From the NCBI GenBank assembly GCA_022376465.1, contig JACDTU010000011.1, forward strand, positions 868,001-932,000: a DNA stretch of 64,000 nucleotides, in the 5' to 3' direction. Shown here one piece after another: positions 12,269 through 25,596 of this stretch (position 1 is the stretch's first letter; each line of letters opens with the position of its first letter). A program made the translations under genes and the position numbers. This stretch comes from Cubamyces lactineus. Taxonomy: Eukaryota; Basidiomycota; Agaricomycetes; Polyporales; Polyporaceae. The notes beneath the pieces are model-generated. The model did no database searches. It saw only the letters and a list, made by a program, of their open reading frames with translations, and was not told the origin of the DNA.

Positions 12269-13005
12269 GGTAGCAAGTACGAGGCTTCAAGCTGGAGGTG
12301 TTCTGAGGTAATGCGAGCTGGTGTGCATTGCGTTGGCGTGGGCATGATTATATGCACATTCGTTTAAGGGCGACACTTGGTGGGCGCGAGCGATTCTTTT
12401 CACATCCGATCGAGCGCAGTATCCTCCTATCTGAAATAACGGCATGCGAAGCAGTTAGACGGTCATCGGAGTGTATTGCGATATGGTGCAAGGGAGCAAG
12501 CATACCAGGAAGAGACGCATGCTCACAGGGTTTGGTGCGTCTACAACAGCTTCCCTGCCAAACTCTGATCTGGAAGCGAGAGTGCTACAGCGTGATGCAG
12601 CGCTCCACAGCACCAGTGCGCTTGATATTGTGGGCCCAGGAGCCCGTTATGGTGTTTTGAAGGCAGATTTTTGGCCGGAGGCGACGCCGTTTGGCTATTG
12701 CAGGTGCCAGCGCGGCCGACCTGAGTTTCTTCGCGTCCGAGTTCGCAAACGTGCTGCCACCGAGATGTCTGATAGGATGGCTGCATCAACAGAGAAGTAC
12801 TGAGTGAACGTAATGACACCAGGAACACTCACCTTATGTTCAAGTAGCGCTCGCAGAATCATAATTGCACCCGGATTTCAGTGCACAACTTCAACCCGAG
12901 AATGGTGTGTCCAATGTGATATATACAGGCTACTTCTAGTAATGCACACCCAATAATGACCTTCTATGCTATGCCAAAAATGAGCAAATTACTCGTGCAG
13001 TCCAT
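12269..13005. other. intergenic region upstream of AOX and downstream of TRR1
   Basis: About 740 bp with no supported gene; it must contain the AOX promoter (minus strand) and the TRR1 3' end. Only short frames without domains occur. Confidence 0.4.
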
Positions 13006-14347
<1,342 letters not shown>

Positions 14348-15621
14348 CTTCAGCGTTTGCGTGGAGGTCGCGGTAGAGTAGTTTGCAGAGGCTGCGAGGG
14401 GTATGGCCCTGAGAAGAGCTCTGAGGTTCGGTGTTCTGAACGTGGTGGGCGAACGAGCACGAAACTTATAGCGGAGATGGCGGTCACGGACAAGCAGCTG
14501 CTTCTTAGTCAAGAGATTATCTACGGGTCACGTGACTGCTGTTGCGCCCATCCCGCGAACGCGCGGAAGGCGTACGGGCTGACCAAGAACGACTCTTTCA
14601 TTCGCGGCGGGCGACGTGCAACCAGGCTGATACATGGGAATTCGTGCTGTCAACACCGACAGATGTGTCGTAAACTTCGGGGGATCCAGTAGGAGCGCGA
14701 CAGTTGGCCAGCATCGTCTATAAGACATGATCAATCACTAACAATTCCAAATGAACCACCGTCGAACGCCCGGAGGCGTGCAATAGGAACCTCGACGTTC
14801 CGAAACACTGCAAGTCATGAGTACGAGGAGTAAGCTGATCTGTTCTGTGCGCAGTATCTTTATACGGAGATGGTTCTCCACCTGACCCGACAGCACCGGT
14901 GGGCGAACTCCCGTGGCATACCGGCGGAGCCTAATAATGAGCGAAAACCTTCCTTGGGCCTCCGTCGCATGCGCGTTTGCTTGTACGTAAACTGTGAGTG
15001 CAGCGTCATGTCGAGGAGGCTACCGTGCTAACCTCACGTTCCATCCCAGCTCTCATCCATGTGAATACGACACTCACCGTGAACAGTGAGCCGTCCATCT
15101 CGTATATTCTCTGATTCGCAGCGGATCTAGAGGCAAGTAGATTGCCTCGTCGAGAAACGACCGGGTCGCCGGCGAGGGCTTTCACAAGCTCGATCCACCT
15201 CTGCCAAAGTGATCAATATTCGACACACAACGTTGTCTCAATGCCCGGCGCCCATTCACCGAGTCCACAGTATACGGTGGTGACAAGCCGATGGAGTATT
15301 GGGCAGCTCGTTCGCATCATTGCCTCCATCTACCTGCAACGCTAGACTGACCGAAATGCTGTGTCATTTCCGTGCGTCCCGGGACTCTTGTGGTCATGTA
15401 GAGGATGCCGAGAATCCTCCGCGGCAATGTTTGCCAGGTGACGCAAAAAGAGGATAGCCATTCCTAGCTCTGTAATACACCCACAATTGGTTCTCTACCA
15501 TCCTTCCGGTGACACGATACGAGTAAAGACGTGCTCTAGACTGTTATTTTACAACATGTGTCGATGGTCGACCCTGGTTCCTGTGACTGGGCGCTGTCCG
15601 TCCTTCCAAGTTCCAAGAAAC
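14348..15621. other. intergenic region upstream of TRR1
   Basis: 1.27 kb. The first 180 bp next to TRR1 is an open, ATG-less extension of the TRR1 frame (to an in-frame TGA near 14528-14530). The rest shows no supported gene on either strand. Confidence 0.45.
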
Positions 15622-17391
15622 CTACTCCACCTTGATCATCACTTCCTCAGCCTTCCCTTGTATTTCCCCGATGTTGCGGTACCCAGACAGCCCCAGCGTC
15701 AGCTCGAATTCCGCAAGAATGCTCTTGATGTGGGATTCTACGCCTGCTTGTCCTGCTACCGCGAGCGCATATGCGTACGTCCGCCCGACTGCGCAGACGA
15801 CACATTAGTATGACACTATATGCCAACGGCATACGAAGGCTGTGGACTGGACCACTCACGAAGGACCCCTTGGGCTCCTAGTGCGATTGCACGGAAGATG
15901 TCTGCGCCTGATCTGATACCGGAGTCGAATAGGACGGTAAACTTTCCGCTTGCCTGGGCAGCCTTGATCTTCGGGGATTGCATGATACGTTCCAGCGCGA
16001 GCAGTGTGGAGATTGAGCCGTCTACTTGCCGACCACCTGTGAGCGTATACAGCTCAGTCAGGGTATACGATAATTACTGCGTGGAGCGGAAGAACGTGCC
16101 ATGGTTGGATACGACGATCGCGTCGACGCCGTTGTCAATCGCCAGTTCGGCGTCCTGAATAAACGCCGTAGGTCAGCGGGCGTGTCTCGCGGGAGTGGAG
16201 TCACCAAGCATCCGTGGTGCGCGTTCACCTCGACGCTAACGATGCCCTTGACGATAAGGGTCTTCTCCCAATGCTTCCTGAGGAACTTGAGGTGTTCCCA
16301 GGTCCTGAACATGCCGTTGACCGCCTGCTGGCCCCATGCCGCTGCGAGCCTCACGCCGCGCCGCGTCTTCTCGTCGCCTTTAATATACAGTTCGTCGAGC
16401 TTCAGGGGGTCGTACGGGAACTCCGGGATATCGGTGTCTGCGTCTGGATCGAGCCCCTGCGCCTTCATGAACTCGGGGTCCGAGAGCGCAACTTGGATGC
16501 CAACGCTATGCAAGAACGGCAGGAATGCCGAGTCGACATCGACTGGGCGCCATCCGATCGCCATTGTGTCCACGGTCACGACAAGCGCGGAATATCCGTT
16601 GGTTTCCGCGCGCTTCAGCAGCGAAAGGGTGATATCATCGTTCACAGGCCTGTGCCCGTCATGTCGGGGTTGTTATCAGCATGTGGTTCGACCACAGACA
16701 CCTTATTGTACACTCATGCGTACCAGTACAGCTGAAACCAGCGATGTCCTGCTCCGTTTGCTTTTGCGACGGCTTCGATAGACCGCGCAGCTGCGCCGCT
16801 CAGGATCATTGGAATCTCCAGCTTCTCTGCCGCACGCGCAGTTGCCAGCTCGCCATCTTCGTGGAGGATTCCCTGGCACCCGATGGGGGCGATGATGAGG
16901 GGAGATGGATGCGGAATGCCAAACAGCGTTGTCTGTATCCAAGAACTCTGGGTAAGCGGCAGTGGCTCTGCGACCGATAGCAGATCAAAGCTGTCCTTGC
17001 CCCTCCCACTTACCTCGATCGTGCGGTGCGTGACGTCGCGCAACATGCGAGGAACAATTTGCCACTTCCCGAATGCCGCACGATTATTGCGGTACGTCTC
17101 CCCCGACCCTGCGTTACCGAACACGAATCCGAATGAGCCTGCGCATGCGCCCGGCGAATGTCATCATTGGCAGCTTCAGTGCGAGGCTGAGTGGATGGGA
17201 GGGCGAGGCGCACCTGGGTTGTCCTTGAGTTTCTCGCGTGCCGCTGCTTCGATCTTGTCCGGGTCGACAGATCCTAGTGGAGGGGGGCGACGGCTCGCGA
17301 AGAGCTCCCTGGCATAGCTCGACCAGCGCCCGGGAGCAGAGCCATAGGCTTTAGGCTCGTCGTTGGTACTTGTTACGATATCAGCAGCCAT
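15622..17391 (-). CDS. FMN-dependent 2-hydroxy-acid oxidase/dehydrogenase (lactate 2-monooxygenase-like)
   Basis: TIM-barrel flavoprotein of the FMN_dh family, oxidising L-2-hydroxy acids such as lactate. ATG 17391 begins MAADIVTSTNDEPKAYG. Blocks in order: LFGIPHPSPLIIAPIGCQGI, AAARSIEAVA, WFQLYW, ALVVTVDTMAIGWRP, the lactate-oxidase-like insertion with AAAWGQQAVNGMFRTWEHL, LIVKGIVSVE, DAELAIDNGVDAIVVSNHGG with active-site His followed by RQVDGSISTLLALERIM, VLFDSGIRSGADIFRAIALG (phosphate-binding), and C-terminal VGRTYAYALAVAGQAGVE to GEIQGKAEEVMIKVE. Conserved elements for FMN and substrate are present. The intron that splits NHGG|RQVDG uses a GC donor (see findings). Closest recognisable relatives are lactate 2-monooxygenase-type fungal enzymes; substrate not certain. 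Confidence 0.88.
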
Positions 17392-19676
17392 AGTGAGCGG
17401 CGGGATTGGTTGTATGTTGAGTAGGATGAGGATAGCTTATCCAGCCTGAGCCAGACATGCAACGCTCGTGCGGCTTCGATATGGAAGTCAACCGCCTGGG
17501 TAGGTTGAGAACGCTCAGCGCGGTCTGCAAGACGAGCGCCCTTTAAGCTGGTTCTTCCCATGCTTCCGGGTCCCCTTGGCCATTCGCACGTCGTAAGAGG
17601 TATCACGGGGCGTAGGTCCCATGAGCGGATATAGCACGCTCCGGCCGCAAGTGGGCCGCGATGGCGAGGAACCTATCATGCACCTGATACCGTGGCCGCT
17701 CTTCATGGAAGTACTTTGACACTCCCCCTATGGCTAAGATATGTCCCGGAGCAGGAGGAGGCTGGACAGTTGGCGTGTTACGGGGACACATTTCGAAGAA
17801 ACCAAAGATTAGTACCGCGGAGCATACATGTAGCTGAGCTGTCAGGGGACAAGCTGGACTGGATCAACGACTATTAGCAATCACGATCAACGTAGCTAAC
17901 CTCGTATACATTCTCTCGTCGTTGTGATGCTCCTCGTTGGCCTACCGTATGCGTGGACTGGCAGTGGCAAGCTTGAAGCATGCGCACTTGACGGTTGGGT
18001 GACTCCGGGGAGTGGCTGCCGTTTGCCGACTATTCAGCAGCCAAACATGCGCATACAACCGCGCAAGGCCCAGCATTGGACGACGTAGCCGTCCACGATC
18101 ATCCTCTCTTCAGTCTGCCTGGCCTGTGCTCCGAATCTCCCCACACAAGCCTTGCATCTTCTACATCTGAAATTGCTTACTCTGCATACGCTACAATGAT
18201 GAATCAATATCGCACCACCTTTCAGTTACTACGCTGGCAACTCGGAAACGCCCTGAAAGCCCTCCTGTGTGCCATCATGTGTCCTCTTGAATCCCAATGG
18301 GTGCTTGGATCTCGTGTAACCTTCTGTGATGGAATACCATCAAGAACCTCTGTGCTTGTGTTTGCTTATCTTACTACCTACGTACTTGGTGCTGTACCGT
18401 CCACCATTATAGCGTTCAGCTGTCGGGCCACACCAGCAGGTGATGACAGGAAAATCACATGCGTACTCAACTTGCTCTTCCGCATCTGTTTCGTTACGCA
18501 GTATTCCCCGATATACTCGGCCCAGTTCTTCTATGCTTCTCGTTCGTCCGACGCAAGAAACTTTCTGGGTGCGTGGTACACGCGTATATGTTTCATGAGA
18601 CACGGGGTCGCCCATTCCCCCGGTACCGCCTACAGCTATGCGGCAATGTTAGCTATCTGGCGGGTAGGCTGTACCGGGGCGTCCCGCTGCCCCCACATTC
18701 GCTTCCAAAATGGCTGATGGATCGCGATTTCTCCGCGATACTTACATCGCGGGGAAATTGTGGTTTAGCTCTCGGTACCCGGAGCAGGTAACGATGGACC
18801 ACAAACGAGGGACGAGGGCCTGTGCGGTTGTTGTGTCCGATGAGGTCCGTTCTCTTTGACCCAGCATACCGCTTCACCAATGTAGCCGTCTTTGGCCTCA
18901 TTGCGGGCGGCGACCTCTGCTAAATTGAGCTCTTCGACGACGTACGCAGCAGGGTGATTGACATCTCTCATGTATCAGTCATCTCGTCAGAGACACCCCG
19001 GCCAACTTGCTACTCCTTGGGTTGTGGCGTCTGTTTCGATGTGACTGCCAATCTTCTCCGAGAGCTCGAGGTATCTTATGTCCGAAATCTCTTCTATACG
19101 TCTGTCCGCGAGCGTCAGTTGATGTCAGGTGGACTGCTGGGAGTCGCCTTGCGCGCTCTGGGTTTGCAAGGCTTCGCCTCCAGTATATAGTGGGATAGCG
19201 CTGCCATAGATAGACATTTGTGTCAAATGTCTCCTTGTGGGTAAAGCCGATCTGGCGAAGTTTTCGGCAGGCGAACACTTCTGCGCTCCTGCGGCCATCT
19301 TGTCCTTGCCTACCATTGTAATCGCCTAGACTGGGAAGGGACATCCTATCCACATATGGTACACACGCACAGCCTGCGAGACGGTTTTGACGCCGCCTCG
19401 AGGACCTGAAATATTGACGCTCGTATCTGCGCGGCACCGCAGCCATCGGTCGAGTGAGTATTTAAGCCTTGGGCCAACCGGGAGTCATCCTATCCTCCCT
19501 ACCTCCTCCCTCATCGAGCAAGGTCGCGTTCTCCGAGCCAGCCACTGCAGTCCAACCTGAACAGGACGCCTCTCTTCTGAACCGGTGAGTCCGTGCTCGC
19601 TACCATCGCCGTACTGCCGGTCCTGATCCGGTCATTCAGCGTCATTGAAGTCGTACAGAACCTCCTTAAGGGCGGC
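17392..19676. other. gene-poor 2.3-kb region with possible gene remnants
   Basis: No complete gene could be built. A 240-codon plus-strand open frame (17995-18717) begins at TTG and has no recognisable domain. On the minus strand around 18765-19200 two peptide-like stretches (YVVEELNLAEVAARNEAKDG and RRIEEISDIRYLELSEKIGS) look protein-like but lack a workable splice junction between them. The region also includes the promoter and a probable 5'UTR intron (donor GTGAGT near 19586, acceptor TTCAG ending 19639) of the gene at 19677. Confidence 0.4.
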
Positions 19677-20230
19677 ATGGCAGCATTGCTTGCTAACGGA
19701 TGGGTTGGGGAGAACTCGGGTCCTGTCACGGTCCTCATTGTCTTCGGCATCATCTTCTGCCTCAGTGAGTGCTTTCCTCTGAGTCTCCGTTCCGGCCCTC
19801 CGACGCACTGCGACCCCGCACAAGATCCCCCATCTCTCCCTTTCCAAGTACCATCGTTCCGCACCTTTCCATGCCCATGCTCATACCATATACGCCAGTC
19901 CTGTTCATCGTCCTGGTGGTGTCGTTCTGCACCGCCAAGTCATGGCCTTGTTTCCGGCGGGCGGAGGGGCGCCAGCCCGCAGTTGCCATGGCTGGCGTCG
20001 CCCGCGGGGGCCTAAACTACCCGACGTCCACTCCGCAGAAGTGGAAGCTCGTGCGCGCGTCTCGCGCGTACGCCGACACCCACGGCGGCGCCAAGGGCGT
20101 TGCGTCCAAGCACTCTCGCTCGGTCTCGTCGTTCTCCGATGGGTCGTCCGTCGATGGTGTGGGCACCATCTTCCCCATCGTGACTGTGCCTGCCCCGGCA
20201 CGCGTGGGCCGCGACGTCACCATTGTATGA
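19677..20230 (+). CDS. small single-span membrane protein, unknown function
   Basis: Two exons (19677-19764, 19899-20230) join in frame to 139 residues. The short N-terminus MAALLANGWVGENSGP is followed by one long hydrophobic helix formed across the splice junction (VTVLIVFGIIFCL-ILFIVLVVSF), then a basic, Ser/Gly-rich tail ending PAPARVGRDVTIV. The positively charged residues just after the helix (TAKSWPCFRRAEG) suggest an outside N-terminus and cytoplasmic tail. The splice sites (GTGAGT...GCCAG) are good and the frame-restoring join across the membrane helix supports the model. I do not recognise the family. A second start or a 5'UTR intron upstream is likely. Confidence 0.6.
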
Positions 20231-21701
20231 TTATGGCCAATGTGCTGTAGGGTTGGCACATGCTATCTCTACCATACATGACCTCCTCGCTTGGCGCTAT
20301 ACCCCATGATTCGAATGCCCCGTATCCGTTTCCGTACACGCCATGTACTATAGTGTTTCCAGTGTACGTTTGTGCACGTCCTATGTTGTGCTATCTCTAT
20401 CTCTATCTCCCTTCCTCCTCCCCTTCCCGCTCTCTTCGTCGAAGAACTTGTTGTTGCTATACCCCTTACCCGCGCCTGCCTCTTTGATCCACTGTTGTCC
20501 CTCTCCGTCCCACCGTGCATGTGCCCGTGTTGTGATGTCGAGATGTATTCGGACGGAATGTCATATCGTACTAGCCACCTGGGTCGAGAATCGCGAGGAC
20601 CCGCGTATGCTCTAGGCAGTGAGGAAGAGGTGCGACCCACTTCCGCGTGCATGCATTAGCAGCTATTAGCAGTTACCAAAGACCCCGATGTTTTCGGAGG
20701 TAGCATGCCGGGCCGGTTTGGGATACCGTGTATAGCCACAGGCAAAGTCCGGTCCGAAAGGTTAGCTTTCGCGGAAAGCCACGACTCTCGTCCAATGCGC
20801 ACTCATCAGTCAAGTGCAAAGTCCGAGCCTCCGAGGGCCAAAGTCTCTGCGCAGCTTATCTGAACTCGGATGGCCTTGGGGAGCGATATAGTGTATGCGT
20901 TACCACAGACGCTTCGACTTCAACAAGCTTCAGGACTTGTAAGTAGCAAGGTCGATCGTCTTCCAGATCACGTGCAGGCAGCTGCGCAGACCTAGATGGT
21001 GATTATGACTTCGGAGGGAGACATTCGTCTCTGGCAGTGCACTCCGCAGCGAGTGAGCAGCATGGACGTAAGTTAAAATTTGCGTCACTGAAACCGTTGT
21101 AGTAGCAGTGACTCATATTGAAGCCGAGCGCTCCGGGACAGTGGAAGATAACCACATGCCAATGCCTTCGAAGAATGAAGTCGACGAGGCGCAGCAGCGT
21201 TCATTAAATCCGCAGCCACAGCAGAGAGTATGCGCTCATGAAGCCTCGGTAGAGAAACCTGATCTTGTGATTAATACGCAGCAACTGTCGAGGATCAAAG
21301 CTCGATAACGGAATAGACCTTTAACATCCCCGCAGACACGCCCTTGGTCTTCTACTGATGGGTGAGATCACGGATTCGGCCACTTCGTTCGCCAATACGG
21401 CGGCAAGAGCAGGGCGGCAATCACCTACCACCACATGACCTTCCTTTGGTTAATAGGTTATGGCTGATGTATGCGAACGGACTTTTTCCAGTGTGGGTTT
21501 GAGACTGACGAACTGGCATATAAAGCCTTTTGGGCGCTCTTGTAACCAATTATCAGTACAATCGTGTCCTATGTGATTGTTTATCTGTAGAGATGATTGT
21601 GAGGAAAATATGTTGCGGAGGACATACGTTCCATGAAATTACTCCTTACCTCACAATAATACAGCATATTTTCGCTCAATGCGTCGACATGATACCGACA
21701 C
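20231..21701. other. intergenic region, 3' flanks of convergent genes
   Basis: About 1.5 kb between the stop of the small membrane protein and the stop of the CCDC25 homologue. Pyrimidine-rich 3'UTR-like sequence lies at 20230-20480. A short frame at 21108-21308 did not splice to a plausible upstream exon. No gene supported. Confidence 0.4.
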
Positions 21702-22751
21702 CTACATAAAGTCTTCCATCATCTCTTGTACAGATTGCGCTGGTGGTTCCTCCTCGTGCTCCCCCGAAAAGAGGTTGTCGTAGGACCGTGCGGCCTTCTC
21801 CGCTTCCCGAGCTTTTGCCAGTTCCGCATCCGCCTTTTTCTGCGCGATTGTGGGTTGACAATCAGCTCACATTGAATTCATCATGTTTGCGATTTGGAGA
21901 GAGACGTACTTTTGCGGCGGCGGCGGCCCGCTTCGCTGCGTTTTCCTTCTTGATTCGGTCAATTCGTTCCTGTTCGTGGTCCACTTCGCGTTCGACTTTC
22001 GTTTTGTTCAATCTGTTCACGATCGGGTTTTCCCGTTTAGGCACGTGTACTGATAGGTCGTTGTTCGCCGGTGAGTTCAAGCATGAATGGCAGTCCGGTT
22101 ACATACCGCGCTTGACCTATTGAAAAGACGTGTGAGGAGCTACCTATACTGAGCACGTGCATAGATACGTACCCGTTTGTCGTTGTGGAAAGACACTTGG
22201 CCTACGGCCATGTCGCCGGTTTTCTGTGGCCACGTGTCAACGACGGAGTCTAGCGATAGAGATGTGAGAGATCGGAACCTTGAGGTTGTCGGCCGGCGTA
22301 TAGATAATTGTCAGATTGTCTTTCTTGTTTCCTGCAGATCTGGCGTGGTCAGCGTGCGGCGCGCTTGGGCGTATCTATGCATAGGATCATGCCTTCTATC
22401 GAGTTGGCTTTCACCAGCTGAGCGCAGTCGATCAGCAACGCCTCGGGAATGGCTTCCCATGCCATCCCCTCGGGCATTCGCAAGTAGACGTGCGCCGAGG
22501 AGAGTTTGTCCACATGGAACCACACGTCCTGAGGCCATGCATATTTTATCAGATCCTCATCTACATATCTTCTTGCTCAATACTACTGCGGGGAAATTCT
22601 TTCGCTATGGCAGTACGCACTCTCGAACTTGTCCTTGCCCATGTAGATGGTGGCAGGGGGATTGACCGCTATCCCGCATGGCTGATATGTCAGCGTACAG
22701 CCACCTTGTGGTTCCTATATCCTCACCTGTAGAAGTGAAAAACAGGACCAT
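21702..22751 (-). CDS. CCDC25/Jlp2 family protein (NFACT-R domain)
   Basis: Homologue of human CCDC25 and yeast Jlp2, small proteins with the NFACT-R (DUF814) fold plus a C-terminal coiled coil; human CCDC25 has been reported as a DNA sensor, yeast function is unclear. ATG 22751 gives MVLFFTST, spliced to [17 protein letters not shown], matching the family N-terminus. Later exons show the region around a Lys/His core (ANSIEG-like, [13 protein letters not shown], [19 protein letters not shown]) and the C-terminal coiled coil [20 protein letters not shown] followed by [34 protein letters not shown] and the acidic end [16 protein letters not shown], which parallels the SDEFM end of CCDC25. About six short introns. 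Divergent from the P450 at 23200. Confidence 0.88.
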
Positions 22752-23199
22752 ATCTGTTGGATATAGTAGGGTATGCGGGACGTTCGGAATGGATTCCACT
22801 CAATCTGTGTGGAGGTGGTAGTGTGGCAAAGTTCCGACGCGTGGGCGCTTGACAGTGGGCGAAGAGAGTTCCGGAGTTCCGGGCCGAGAAGCTTTTGCCA
22901 AATATGGGCAGAGATCAAAACAAAGTTGAACCATCCGCCGCTCCTTCGACTTGTACCGCCATTGCCCTACTCTCATTGTGGTCGAGGACAGCCTGGAATA
23001 CCATCTTTGCGATACCCACTGTCTGGACTGAAGCCCAGACGACTCGGGAGCTGCCGTGTGTTTGGTAAACGCTGTTGGAACGCCTTGTGCTATTGTCTCT
23101 GAAGACAATAAGCTTGAGACATCGGGACTGAAAGACCTTTCAGCACAGGATACATATGTCTTGCCGCTGTTCAGCATATTCACATCTCTGTCGGTAGAC
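22752..23199. promoter_or_regulatory. shared upstream region of CCDC25 homologue and P450
   Basis: 448 bp separate two divergent start codons, so both promoters lie here. No clear TATA element or operator was identified. Confidence 0.4.
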
Positions 23200-25357
23200 A
23201 TGCATAGCTTGATACTGGCACTCTCCACATTTCTGGCTGCTGTCGTAGCGGCCGCTTGTTCATATCTATTCTACTTGCTTGTCATATGGCCCCGGCGTAA
23301 TCCACTTAGCAGGTTACCAGGACCTCCAGTGCGGAATTTCTTCGGGAATCATCTCGCTGCAGTGTTAGAGTACGTGTATCTACCTCTTCTCTACTTCAGG
23401 CGTGCGAAATCCTCCTTCCACAATCCTGACATGCCTTTTACAGTCCTTCGCGATCCCCCAGAGTACACGAGAAGTTCGTCAAGGATTATGGGCGAAACGT
23501 GCGGATACGTGGTTTGTTCCCAGTAAGTTGTCGCGCTCAGTTTGGTTGTCGCTGTCATTCATCCCTTCGTCGCAAGTGGGAAGAGCGACTATTTACTCTC
23601 GACCCCGTAACCCTCTCGCACATCCTCAAACATTCGACCATCTACGAGAAACCATGGCAGTCCCGCGCCCTCATATCTAGCATGATTGGCGTTGGCATGC
23701 TTGCTGCTGAAGGCCAGGTTCACAAGCGTCAGCGCAGAGTCGCTACCCCCGCCTTCTCGATTCAGAACATGCGCGCACTAGTGCCAGTCACGTTCAAGAC
23801 GGGCATGGCGCTCAGGGACAAATGGTCATCGCTCATATCGAACGCTCGAGACATTTCGGATGACGAGAAAGCATGTGGTGGAATGAAGTTGGACGTCTGT
23901 CATTGGGTCAGTCGGGCCACCTTCGACGTGATTGGCCTTGCAGGTGAGTAGGCCTCTACTAGTGAATCGCCGTGGGGCTCTGATCGGGGGATAGGCTTCG
24001 ACTATCACTTCAATGCTATCCATGACCAGTCGAACGAACTGTTCATGGCTTACAAGGACATGTTCGAAACGGCAATATCCCAACAGAAAGGCAGTCTGTG
24101 GGACTTGCTCGCGCTGTACTTCCCCATCCTCGACAAAATATGGGTGCGTCCATGCGTATCGGAATGACTGCGATAGCGTCTGAAGTTGTTACTTATAGCC
24201 CGGAGAGCGTTACTTGGTTGTCAAGAAGTCGCATGAGGTGATCAATCGTGTTGCAGGCCGTCTCATACAGGAGAAGAAGCGCAAAATTGAAGAGGCCGAG
24301 AAAGTTGGGAGCGTATATGCTGGCAAGGACCTCCTCAGCGCATTGCGTGAGTTCTCTGCGGCCATGTCCAAGAACCATTAGCCTAACGCTTGGAGGTATC
24401 AGTGAAGTCCAACGTCGCAGTAGACTTGCCACCCGACCAACGTATCTCTGATGAGGACATCCTGAACAACATCAACACCTTCCTCTTCGCCGGTTCGGAT
24501 ACCAGCTCGCTCACTGTTACATGGTTGCTCTACCTGCTCGCGAAGTATCCCGATGTCCAAGAGCGGCTTCGCACAGAGCTGCGCTCGGTTACGCCTGCAG
24601 TGCCCCTCGAGGCCCTGACCCAGGACGAGATCGCCACTCTCTATGCCGTCATAGCGGAACTGCCGTATCTTGAGAATGTTATCAAGGAAACGCTGCGTCT
24701 CATTCCACCTGTGCACTCGTCCATCAGAGTTGCCACCCAAGACGATGTCGTGCCGACATCGACCCCAGTGAAGCTACACAATCCGGATGGTACGGTCGAG
24801 GAGGTGGATACCTTCGTGATGCCGAAGGGGAGCTGCGTGCACGTTCCCATTGAAGCGTTCAATCTCAATCGGGAGGTATGGGGACCAGATGGGTGGGCGT
24901 TCAAGTACGTATAATTCGACCTGCTTGGGACTCGCATAGCTCTGACGGCACATGTGTGTAGTCCTGAAAGGTGGGATAACCTCCCCGAAGCTGTGAAGGC
25001 GCAACCAGGCCTGTACAGCAACATGCTGACATTCTCCGCCGGACCGCGAGTACGTCGAGTTCCACATCCTGCTAAATTTGCATCGAAGTAAAACCTGTCT
25101 TGCCGCAGTCTTGCATTGGCGTGAAGTTCTCGATCATCGAGATCAAAATGTTCACGTACATCCTCCTCACCCACTTCAAGTTCGCGGTCGCCGATCCGGT
25201 CGGCAAGGCGAACGTGTACGTGTATTCGCCATTTCACCGTGCTGCATTTGTGACCAACCTGTTCAATAGTGTGTTGACGCGCCCGTATGTCATGGATAAG
25301 CACAGAGAAGGCAGTCAATGTCCTCTGTTCGTCATTCCGCTGAAGCAAGAAACATGA
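23200..25357 (+). CDS. membrane-anchored cytochrome P450
   Basis: ER-bound heme monooxygenase. ATG 23200 starts MHSLILALSTFLAAVVAA, an N-terminal anchor helix, followed by RLPGPPVRNFFGNHL. Further exons contain WQSRALISSMIGVGMLAAEG, HKRQRRVATPAFSIQN (C-helix), VSRATFDVIGLAG, FDYHFNAIHDQ, the I-helix NTFLFAGSDTSSLTVTWLL (A/G-G-x-D-T), ExxR as VIKETLRLIPPVHSSIR, PERW, and the heme loop FSAGPR|SCIGVKFSIIEIK split by an intron just before the Cys. It ends FVIPLKQET. Motifs are all intact. The style (long F-G region, HLHNPDG-type insert) is that of basidiomycete-specific P450 families; I do not assign a CYP number. It lies tail-to-tail with a 2OG oxygenase 240 bp downstream. Confidence 0.92.
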
Positions 25358-25596
25358 GCATGATATGTCTTGTGATTTGCATTGATATTTGCGATCTTAC
25401 TTGCGGTGATTGACGCTTTTGGCACGCCTTATGTATAACTGGTTGATCCCATGTATTGTATCGTTCGGCCCTGTTGTAGTAGTACGTTATTCTGCTTTGG
25501 TATCTCTATGGTACATCCGCATATCCAAACTTTTCATGACCTGATATACTGTACAACCCGATGTGCGGCAGACCGAGGTCAACACCAGGAATGATA

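Noticed and set aside
17995..18717. 240-codon plus-strand open frame
   Set aside because: It starts at TTG, has no domain or family I recognise, an irregular amino-acid composition, and no support from neighbouring splice sites. A long chance frame in a gene-poor region is as likely.
20938..21308. two-exon gene with a donor at GGACGTAAGTT near 21070
   Set aside because: None of the possible acceptors joins the ATG-containing exon to the downstream open frame without an immediate stop.
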